A DNA stretch of 64,000 bases from Pteria penguin (Eukaryota; Mollusca; Bivalvia; Pterioida; Pteriidae). The stretch is taken from NCBI GenBank assembly GCA_035048485.1, contig CM068583.1, positions 43,677,042 through 43,741,041 on the forward strand, read 5' to 3'. This document shows positions 46,779-58,700 of this stretch, in pieces (position 1 is the first letter of the stretch; every line of letters starts with the position of its first letter). The notes under the pieces are model-generated. The model did no database searches, was not told the DNA's origin, and worked only from the letters and a program-made list of their open reading frames with translations. The position numbers and the translations under genes were made by a program.

Positions 46779-49700
46779 GTAAGATCTCGTGATTGATTTT
46801 GTATATTAAGATAAGGCTATTTTTATACCTAATTTTATTGATTTCATGTTAAGTTATATTGTATATATACATATGTACACTAATTTCCCAAATATAGACT
46901 TCTGGAGTATGTGTAGAAAAACAAATGAATTAAACAAATCAAATACGACAAGGATTGTATCATTATTTTCTTATATATATGTATAAAATTGTTTTATGGA
47001 TACTTTAAACCACTAACATTTTTTTGTATATGTTAAAATAATATACAACAGTGAAAACCGAAAAGAATTCTGGTGAAACATTACAGTCCTGATTCTATAT
47101 CTGTGGTAATGATATACTACTAGGGGTCAGTAAACTTACAACCATTTCCTTTTAGCAAACACCATAAAATAAGATAGAACAGAGCACCAATTGTCCTTAC
47201 AAATACATTGTGTGCATTGTATATCTTATTTTCTTAACATTTAAAAGTAAATAATCATGTATTTTAATAAAGTGCATGACACCCAGCAAGTGTTACAAAG
47301 AAAGAGTCTTCAGACTGTAGTGCACCATTAAAACACTATAAGAATATGCATAACTGACATTTGATTCATTGATACCAACGACTGTATTTGTTCATATATG
47401 GTCATCACAAGATGCTTATTGATACTTTATCGTTAAAATAAATAAAATAAATGACGAAAATATATAAGTAATTAATGCAATGTCACCATGGCAATCGTAA
47501 AATCCTACCACGGTGGAATAAGCACCTCCTGTCGGGTTAGCTATTCCCTATGAATGCTTGACACATGCAGACCACACACACATACACACACCCACATACA
47601 TACATACATACGCACACACAAGTTTTGTTTGATTTTAAAATACTGTTGAAAAAGATATCAGAAAAATATAAATTTTGCAATATTTGAATCTCTAAGAATG
47701 GATAAATAAAATTTGTAAAATAAAAATTGATATTAATGATATCTTTCAAGCAAACAATTAAGTACAGAATACAAGATTGTCAATCAAAATCTGAGACATT
47801 GGAATAATATACCAGGAAGATGTTGTACGCTGCTTTTTTGTACGCCCGTCATAGATTGGGCGTATTATGTTATGGTGTTGTCCGTCCGTTTGTCTGTCTA
47901 AGGTCATGTTTTCTGGACTTTTTTCAGCAGTCTGTCAAGGTGTTGGATTGAAACTTGGCATATAACTTTATATCAATGAGGGTGAGTACCAGTTCGCATT
48001 TCGGTATGATTGGCTTGGTTTGCCAGAGTTACGGTCCTTGAACTCAGAATATTTCAAGGATTTTATAGTTTTCTGGATTTTTTTCAGCAGTCTTTCAAGG
48101 TATTGGATTGAAACGTAGCATATGATTTTCTATCAATGAGGGTAAGTACCAGTTCCCATTTTGGTATGATTGATTGAGTTTTGCTAGAGTTATGGCCCTG
48201 GAACTTAGATAATTTCAAGGATTTTATAGTTTTATGAACTTTTTTTTCTGCAGTCTTTCAAAGTATTGGATTGAAACTTGGCATATAACTTTATATCAAT
48301 GAGGGTTACCAGTTCGCATTTTGGCATAATTAACTTGGTTTTGTATGAGTTCTGGCTCTTGAACTTAGATTTTTTTTTTCATTGATAGCATAATGACAGT
48401 TTCACTTTAGTAATCATGAATTGGTTTTCATAAAACTTATACAGAATATTCTGATAAAATAAAAGAATATGCATTTCGATTTCGAAAATATCCCCTTTGT
48501 CAGTGCAGAGTTATGGGTCTTGGGTGTTTTTTTGTTATTTTTGAAAAAAAAAGAAAATATTTAAGATTCATTTCTCACTCAGTCTCTTTCAAATCTAAAA
48601 CTGTGCTAGAATTATATATGAACTTTATTATAAATATATATTACTGGTTTTTATTTCTTCTCTATTCTTACATTTCTATTATTTCTTCTGTATTCTTACA
48701 TTTCTATGGGAGACAATAACTTTAGTAATCATGAATTAATTTTCATAAAACTTATACAGAATATTCTGATAAAATAAAAGAATATGCCTTTCGATTTCGA
48801 AAATATCCCCTTTGTCAGTGCAGAGTTATGGGTCTGATTTTTTTGTTATTTTTGAAAAAAAAAGAAAATATTAAAGATTCATTTCTCACTCAATCTCTTT
48901 CAAATCTAAAATTGTTCTAGAATTATATATGAACTTTATTATAAATTGCTGGTTTTTATTTCTTCTGTATTCTTACATTTTGACGTAGAAGAAAAAAAAA
49001 AGAAGGAGGGGGATTTAAATTCTTTTCTTGGCCATAAGTTCTTACTGCCTTTATGGATTTCAAAAATGTTACACAGGGTTGTTGGCCCGGGCCAAAGCAT
49101 GAGTTATCATGAGTCCTGAATGATAAGGTAGGGAGAGCCTCCACACTTTAAAAATTTCCCCCGTCAAACTAAGCGACGGGCGTATTATGCGTTGCTCTTG
49201 TTATATTAACTTTATCCGATGTATTCCACGAGCTGAAATCTGAGACGGTATACATAAAAAGAAATCATTTCATATAGCAATATGCTTTCTTATATGTTTG
49301 TCAAAGACATATAGGCTATTCTTGTATTTAGAAACTGAAGGATATACATTGTATCTCGTTACACTGTTTACGATAAACAATACAGTGTCGATGGTGGCGA
49401 CATATTTTGTCCATTTTCGAATTCTTGTCCAAATATCTCAGATATGTATCGTCCATATTTATTTTTCTTCAGTTTTACGGAATAAAGTATCATTCTACGT
49501 GACATATAGGAAAAAAAAACCCACGATGTTTGGTCAAATAACAAAGCAATAGCAGAGTGTGTATTGACGTCTATCTACCTATAAGTACGGATGGGTTGTG
49601 TATTGTTACTTGCGACAGCTTTTATGGAATTTAGTTGTGTGTATTGTCATTTATCTTTCCCAAAATGAAGAAAGTGTGTTTCACCACAATTATGTTATTG

Positions 49701-52700
49701 TTTGATGCCAAAAAAAAAAAAATAATAATTTATCAGTTCAGTTCACACATAATTTGATGACGGCATTCAAATCCAAGCAATTAGCATCCAATTTAGTGCT
49801 AATGAGTATTTTAAAGAGACCCTATCCCTCACAGCCTGAATTTACAGCTATTGAAAAAAAATATCATTGATTTGCTATTTTTGTAGGGTTCCCAGAGATA
49901 TAGACTTTTCGTTAATACACGAAATGTAAAATTTTTCTTCTGCAACCATCATGCATTATCAATAAAATAAAATGATTTTTTGTGAGGTGCACATATATTT
50001 CCCATATTGCCGAAACGCCGCCTTCAAGCATGCGCGATAATATATTCCGAAGCGAGACGTTAAGAAAAGTATCAATAAAATGGAGAAAGTGAAAAGGAAA
50101 TGGGGAATAAAGAATTTATTTAGCGATTTGGATATGAAAAGTATAGAAAAACATATGTGAATAAAGACATCTCTGACGTTTTATTACGGTCACATGATTG
50201 ATTGCTCATGAATATTCATTATCTAGGCGTGAAATTGCAGAAAAAAGCACGATATTTTCGACGCTGGTATCTCGTTAATGGTACAATATTTTTTAAAAGA
50301 TTTTTTTGTAAATCTTCGAATTAGTGTCTAATATATATACATGTGAACTTAAAAGCTTATAGTAAGTTTCAAAACTTATAAATCTGCTGATGGATAGTGT
50401 TTCTTTAAAATAAAATTGTGTGTGTATAATATACAGGCATCCGTATCTTCTCCACGTTTAACTGAGAATGGGATCTGCAGCACTATGCTATCTGACTCGA
50501 ACACTTCCCAAGTTCGGACTTTGGCTTTTGATCCCCGCATGCCGCATTATGTATACATACTGTAAGATCTACATGCCTCATGTATACAGTGTTTTATTAT
50601 CTTCACATTAAAAAGAAACCCACTTGTGACAGTATATGGTCTTGTTCATCTTCACGAGTCAAGGGGATGCCACCACATAAGCTTCATTACGTAGCGCAAA
50701 CCCTTGACTCGTGAAGATGGGTCTAGTTGTGCATGTGCAAGTTATGTTTTGGTTTAACATTGATACTGCGGTTCATTAGTTTTATAAAGGCTTAAATGGG
50801 AAAAATCTGTGTAAATTTTCTACTTAAGAACAATACTACACAATGACTTCATATGTGGTGTATAACATTCTTATGACATATCGCATAAGATAAGGTCCTC
50901 AAGCAATATTTGGCACTGTGTCAGTGGCCACAATTTTTGACCAAGGTTTCTATAGCACGTGAAAGTGTCGTTTAATACCTATGTGAAGAACTATATCTCG
51001 AAATGTATTCTTCATTGAGATATATGTACAATGTATTCATAACATGTAAAACCATGCCTGTTTCAGAAACGATCTCAGCGATTTACCAGTGTGAATAAGT
51101 TAAAGAAATGATATTAAAATTTCAGTCAATAATTAAGCTATTAGTTATTTGAATTATGCATGACCCATAAGGTAAATAAAGAACCATGCACTCTATTAAA
51201 ATCAGCCTCTCTAAGTTACAAGCTTATCCAAAAAGTGTAACTGATATATCGCTTGATTTCATTTTCTAATTTTCTATTACAGTGAGAAATGTCAAGTCAC
51301 TAAAGGTAAACCATATCATTACAACACCATACACTAACGTCCTAAAGCATAAATATTTAAATGATATAGTTAAGTATGTTTCTATATGATGTATGTTTTA
51401 AATCTTAACAAAGCAAGTTTTGTATTATTCAATTTATAGCCCCTTGAATCCAAATGAAGTGATTTGTAACATTTTGACATACTTAGGTATTTTTACATAA
51501 AATCGTAAATCTGTTTATGTAAGTGTGCAATTGTAGATTTTTCTTTAATTCTAGATTTAAAAAAAAATCAGAATAACATGTAGGTAACAACTCTTCATGA
51601 TTATGACATTCTCGTGTAAAAAGATCACGTTTTCTATAAACATGGAGGTGTTGAAAATAGGAAAGGCGAAAATGATAATATATGTGTTATTTATATCCCT
51701 ATAGGTAACTGATGTGTTAGTGTAAAAGATACGTCAAAATAATGATTTTATGAGAAATGTATCCAAGAAATTAAACATTTTACCCTTTTTCTTAAACAGC
51801 TGAATACTCTAGATAAATTACCATAAAATTTTAACATACTTTTATATGAGAGAAATACTCATTAAATTTCAAATAATTCACAATTTTTTCAATCTGATTA
51901 AAACCAGATCTTTAATCCGCTTCTCTATTTGCCCCATTGCGGATAAAATCTGGCTAAACCCCGTAAGGGGGGAACTCTGATTTCCAGCCAATCAGTGGAT
52001 CGGCTACAAATTCTTGCGGGACCCACAAGGTAGTTTTTGAACAGTGTTTGTCACATCTTGCGTCACTATCACGTGTCATTGATTGGCAGTGGGAAATAAA
52101 GGTTTCGGTGACTGAAACGTCATCAGAGTTCACCAGAACATGAACGCTTATCGGGTTTCGCCAGATCTTTATCCGCAATGGGACAAGTAGAGAAGCGGAG
52201 TAAAGATATGGTTTCTATCAGATTGCATTTTTTTCACCAGTTTTGAAATACAGTATTTATATTTCGTGTTTTAACACACTGAAGCACTGAAAGTCGGATT
52301 TGCGGTACCCTCGGGTACTGATGGTTTATTAGGAGCGGCATCGGCCTTGTGGTTATAAGAAATATACTATTTATACAAGTGCTTTTGGAAGCGCTTTATG
52401 CACTTTTGTATAAAGTATTTTTAAATGCTATACTTAGCGTAATCTATTTAATAAAATTGGTTTGTGGAGCGCAATAATCAAATAAACAGTCAGTAAGATA
52501 CCTGTTTGAAATTCAATGGTATAAGAAATATCTGCAGTGTGATATCTTTGCAGGATGTGACATGAATCAAACTATTATTGATTACATTGCTGATAACTTA
52601 GACGTGAAAGTGAAAACAGTTGACAATTTATACCACGATGGAAAGAAACATAGGGTAAGAATCACTCTTCAGAACAAAGGAAATATGACAATTCCAGGGA

Positions 52701-55700
52701 GAGACTGGCAAATATATTTCTACAGTTATTTTCCCGTGGAATCTAATATATTGAATGCATTAGGGGAGCATGTCGACGAGGAATATATGATAAAAGTCAG
52801 CCATATTTCCGGAAGTTTGCATAAGTTAGAACCTATTACTGCTTTCAGAGATATACGCCCAGGAAATAAAAGGATCTTAGAATTCCACGTTAAATTTTGG
52901 GCGGTATCAGTGACGGACTATCCCCCAAACTGGTATGTTACTTCACCCAAACTGGAACCAAAAGTGATATCTGCAACTAAATTTGATTTTGCTAAGTCCA
53001 GGAAACATTCCACAAGAGAAAACTCTAGTCCGAGTTTTGTGGAGGAGTTTGAATCCGCCAGACAATGGAAGCGTTACAGAAATGACGAAATGAACCCATT
53101 TACACCACAAGACCGGTATGTCAAATTTAAATTAGACACGACTATTTCAGTCAGACGGAATATAGTGCCAACCCCGAAAAGCATTTTACAAGAACCTTTC
53201 GCTATATTGGATTTTGATCAAGGAATATGGAATATTGTGGTGGATCCAGGACTAGAGGAGGAAGCTAAATTTTTATCAGGTAACTTATTTCATTCAGTTG
53301 TCAAAAGTAAATATATTCATAATTCTTTAACAATATCTTACCTCGGACATTGTAATGCATACCATTCTCAAACAGAACTTTCTCTAACCATCTCCAGCAA
53401 ATTACACAAAATATATTATGGAGACAAATTACACAAAATATATTATGGAAACAAATTATCAATTACTATATTAAATAGAAAAGATTATCCATCGTCAAAG
53501 ATTTAGTCAATTAACTGAAAATTTATTAAATTAATTGAAATATGTTAAAATGTGATACAGTGATACAAGTTTGAAAATTATATAGAATAATTATGCAAAA
53601 CATTGTGCTTAAATGGCTTTTGGCTTTCCTATACATTTATTCTGACAATTAGTTTGTATGCATATATTTAGAACTTCCACAATTTTAGCATTGATCAAAA
53701 CCTTTGTCAATAGGGGTAAACAATCTGGGAATAATATTCAACGTATAAAATGTTAAGTCGGAAGTCAAGAAATACCAATGACTTGGATACTTTTCCCAAA
53801 TGCTTCAATTGTTATAAATACACGTAGTATGAAACAATGTATGGTATTCTACCGGGTAAATGACACGACTGGTAGTCAGTATTACCACACGACTGGTGAT
53901 CGGTATTGCCACACGACTGGTGATCGATATTATCACGGGAATGGTGATCGGTATAAGCACAATGATCGGTATTACCACAGGCCTGGTGATCGGTATTACC
54001 ATAGGACTTGTGATCAGTATTACCACAGGACTGATGAACGGTATTACCACAGGACTGGTGATCGGTATTACCACAGGACTGATGAACGGTATTACCACAG
54101 GACTGATGAACGGTATTACCACAGGACTGGTGACCGGTATTACCACAGGACTTGTGATCAGTATTACCACAGGACTGATGAACGGTATTACCACAGGACT
54201 GGTGATCGGTATTACCACGCGACTGATGATCGGTATTACCACAGGACTGGTGATCAGTATTACCACAGGACTGATGAACGGTATTACCACAGGACTGGTG
54301 ATCGGTATTACCACAGGACTTGTGATCGGTATTACCACAGGACTGATGATCGGTATTACCACAGGACTGGTGATCAGTATTACCACGGGAATGGTGATCG
54401 GTATAAGCACAATGATCGGTATTGCCACACGACTGGTGATAGATATTACCACAGGACTGGTGATCGGTATTACCACAGGACTGGTGATCGGTATTACCAC
54501 AGGACTGATGAACGGTATTACCACAGGACTGATGAACGGTATTACCACAGGACTGGTGATCGGTATTACCAAGCGACTGATGATCGGTATTACCACAGGA
54601 CTGGTCATCAGTATTACCACAGGACTGATGAACGGTATTACCACAGGACTGGTGATCGGTATTACCACAGGACTTGTGATCGGTATTACCACGCGACTGA
54701 TGATCGGTATTACCACAGGACTGGTGATCAGTATTACCACGGGAATGGTGATCGGTATAAGCACAATGATCGGTATTGCCACACGACTGGTGATAGATAT
54801 TACCACAGGACTGGTGATCAGTATTACCACAGGACTGGTGATCAGTATTACCACAGGACTGGTGATCGGTATTACCACAATAATCGATTTTACCACAAAC
54901 CTGGTGATCAGTATTACTACACGTTTTGGAGGGGTGTGTCCATTTATGTCCCTAAGTAGATATACTGTTGTTTGCGTTCTAGTTGTTTTTCCATTTTTGA
55001 TGATTTTGTATGGTTTTTAATTATTTTTTGACCATTGCACGAGCTGGTTTTATCCATGATCTTATCGTTATTATCATTTCTGTAATATAACAAATTTATA
55101 TTACAGTTGAAAGATGTTCTCTTAGCGGGTTACATGTATCTGATTTAACTGTTTTATGATTCACAATTACCAATTTACAAAGTCAGTAAGATAAGAATTG
55201 TAGAAATAGCAAGTTATAAACGGATTGAAACTAGTCCACATATTAAAGTTCTAAGTTTAGATTAATATGCATTTTGCCTATATTGTTTTCCAGAAAAATT
55301 AAATATTGCAATCATATTCAACGCACCGTTCCCGGATAACGATATCGCCAGCATTCGGCTCATTGTGGACCCTGCTCTTCCTGTAGGACATGAGGGTTAC
55401 AAACTTGTATCCTCTCCGTACAATAAGAGAGTCCTCATCGCAGGAACAACCAAAGCTGGTGTGTTTTATGGGATACAAACATTACTGGGATTTATAGACC
55501 ATGATAATGGTCGCAAACTTAGAGGTCTGGACATTAATGACGAACCTCGTTATCCATATAGAGGATTATATATTGATATAGCCAGAAACTTTAGATCCAA
55601 AATGGAGCTTAAACGAATAATTGACCTGATGGCTCAATACAAACTGAATAAGCTACATTTAGGCCTAGCAAATGATGAAGGTTGGAGGATAGAAATACCT

Positions 55701-58700
55701 GCCCTACCAGAATTGACTCAAGTAAGACATTATGCCACTTACAACAGTTAACATAGCTGGATTCTTTAACTCAATTATGACACGGATGATGTCTGTAGAA
55801 ACAATTATATAATTTGCATTCATAGATGAAATATCTTCTCTGAGATCATAACGACAGAATCCTTCTCAGAATTGTGTTTTTGATTTGTTATTGTTCCACA
55901 CTACAGTACGATTATTTCACTTACACTGTGGCTGTACCTCCCTGGTACATGACCCAGTAAGTCTATGCATCGGACCACCTGACGTAATACCGTAACACGA
56001 AGTCGTGGGTTAAACTGTCACATCCTAAGGTCATGATAAACCGTAGAAAAATGGTCGTCAAAGAACAGTAATTAACGAGAGTCGTGATTGGCTAATGTGG
56101 TAGGTGTGAGAGAGGGATTACTATTTTAATGTATCAGGGGCTGTGATTGGATGAAATTATTTGATCAAAGTAAAGATTAATTCTGCTGTAAAATCATGAA
56201 TTTTTATCTCATTTCGCTAATGTAAAAATTCTATGACCTAAAAAGGGATTGTTGTTTACATTTGAATTTTGGCTAATTATTGGGGCTACCCCTTCCAGTA
56301 TGATTTTCTCGAAGTTAAGGAGGATAACCTATGGCAAACTTTTAAAATTCAGATAGGGGACGGTCTGACAAACATTATGATATATGCCCGTGGATTGTAT
56401 ATAGCTAAAATGTAGGATGTTGTGTGAATCTTCCTGGAAGTTTGGTAAATTAACATGGGACCGTATGGGAATTGGAATAACTATGCTTTGACCAAATCCA
56501 AACCAAAAGCGGAAATCGAACCTGGATCGTAAAATTTATCTGCACCGGAATCGAAAACGGATCGTAAAATTTAAAATCCATTGCAATACCATAGGCCCTA
56601 CATGCATCAGCACCGGAATCGAACCCAGATCGTAAGATTTAAAACCCATTGCGATAAAACAGGACCTATCTCTATCGGAAATGAGATATTACATTTTTGT
56701 TGTGCCTTGTGGTAATGATTTCTATTGAATTTCTTCCAATACAGATTGGTTCGAAAACATGTCATGACTTGGAGGAAAAAGAGTGTTTATTGCCACAGCT
56801 GGGTTCTAGGTCTACCATCTTACAGAAAAACAAAACAGAATACCTCACTTTATCTGACTACCAAAGCATTGTGCGTCATGCCGCGAAAAATAACATCGAA
56901 ATTATACCAGAAATAAACTCTCCTGGGCATGCGCATGCGGCTGTAATAGCTATGGAGGCTCGTTACAGAAAGTTCATGGCGACTGATATGGTTACTGCTT
57001 CCTTGTACAGACTAGAAGATCCTGAAGATTTGTCAGAGTACATATCTGTACAATACTTTAAAAACAATGTCATGAATCCTTGTTTAGATTCAACCTATTT
57101 ATTTATAGAGAAAATTATTACAACGCTTCAAAAAGCACATGCCGAAATCAATATCCCATTACAAACATACCATTTTGGCGGGATTGATATACCAACTGAT
57201 GCTTGGATTAACTCAAGTGCTTGTAACCATGGCAACAAGTATAAAGACTGGAAAGGTTATTTTGGTCAACGTATAGCAGATATGACTGAACGTCTAAGCT
57301 TAAATCTTGTTGGTTACGACGATTGGTTCATCGATAGAGAAGGTATTCCTTATCCCGATACACCTCAGTCAAACAGAGACACTATTGTACAATTCTATAA
57401 CAGTATTCCTGAGTTTGGCAAGTCAGATAGAGCTTATAACTTAGCTAACACTGGGTATAAGGTAAGATGAATGTTTAGTAAACAATATTTTCTACCTTAT
57501 TAGATCCAACTAGTTCTTTGATGTATTTTACGGGCAAGAAAAAAAGTACAAATTAAAATACATGTATATTTCAAATGGTAATACACATGCTAAAAGCGCA
57601 TATATGTAAGACATATCAGATGTGCTGCATGGGATAGAATATTTTCCTTTCTCAGCAGTGTCTATTTATATTTTCCTCCGTCTTCTCTTTTAACGCATAA
57701 ACTTCACAAGTTTATATTCATATACATTGCTTGTATACCTTTATATGTGTATATAACTGTTGAAGAAAATGTCATAAAAATTTTCAAAAGTGTCTCGCAA
57801 GTATTATGCCGACTTAACAAACTATGAACATGGGCTTAATTGTATGACAACTAGATGCTTATTTAATCGTGAATGTCCACTGCAGTGCGTTGTCGTGAGG
57901 AAAATCCACCACAGTGCATTGGCATTAGCAACATCTATCCACGAATGTCTACCACAGTGCATTGTCATTAGCAACATCTATCCAAGAATGTCCACCACAG
58001 TGCATTGTCATTAGCAACATCTATCCACGAATGTCCACCACAGTGCATTGTCATTAGCAACATCTATCCACGAATGTCCACCACAGTGCATTGTCATTAG
58101 CAACATCTATCCAAGAATGTCCACCACAGTGCATTGTCATTAGCAACATCTATCCACGAATGTCCACCACAGTGCATTGTCATTAGCAACATCTATCCAC
58201 GAATGTCCACCACAGTGCATTGTCATTAGCAACATCTATCCACGAATGTCCACCACAGTGCATTGTCATTAGCAACATCTATCCAAGAATGTCCACCACA
58301 GTGCATTGTCATTAGCAACATCTATCCAAAAATGTCCACCACAGTGCATTGTCATTAGCAACATCTATCCACGAATGTCCACCACAGTGCATTGTCATTA
58401 GCAACATCTATCCAAGAATGTCCACCACAGTGCATTGTCATGAGCAACATCTATCTGCGAATATCCATTGCAGTATGTTGTCGTGAGCAACATTTGTCCG
58501 CAAGTATCCATTGCAGTGCACTGTTGTGAGCAACATCTATCCGAAAATGTCCATCTTATTACATTGTTATGAACAACATCTGTCCGCGAATGATCACCGC
58601 AGTACGTTGTCCTGAGCAACATCTATCCGCAAATGCCCATTGCAGTACACTTTCGTGAACAATATATATCCGCGAATGTCCACCGCAGTGCATTGGCTTG

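Larger units (their letters stand above)
46779..51282. other. Chitobiase-like intron 1
   Basis: This 4.5-kb intron contains a CA/CATA tract (47570-47621), a large dispersed repeat (47841-49202) and a short perfect hairpin (50647-50719). 46779-47569, 49203-50646 and 50720-51282 show nothing recognisable. A minus-strand frame at 47537-47749 is microsatellite-derived. Confidence 0.6.

Noticed and set aside
52562..53506. Treating ATG 52562 as the chitobiase start and 53506 as an exon end
   Set aside because: An upstream signal peptide exon and micro-exon fit in phase, and family alignment switches to the next exon at the GTAACT donor at 53280.
53778..55020. Three overlapping 360-390-codon frames on both strands
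   Set aside because: Products of a 24-bp satellite lacking stops. They lie between two securely placed chitobiase exons.
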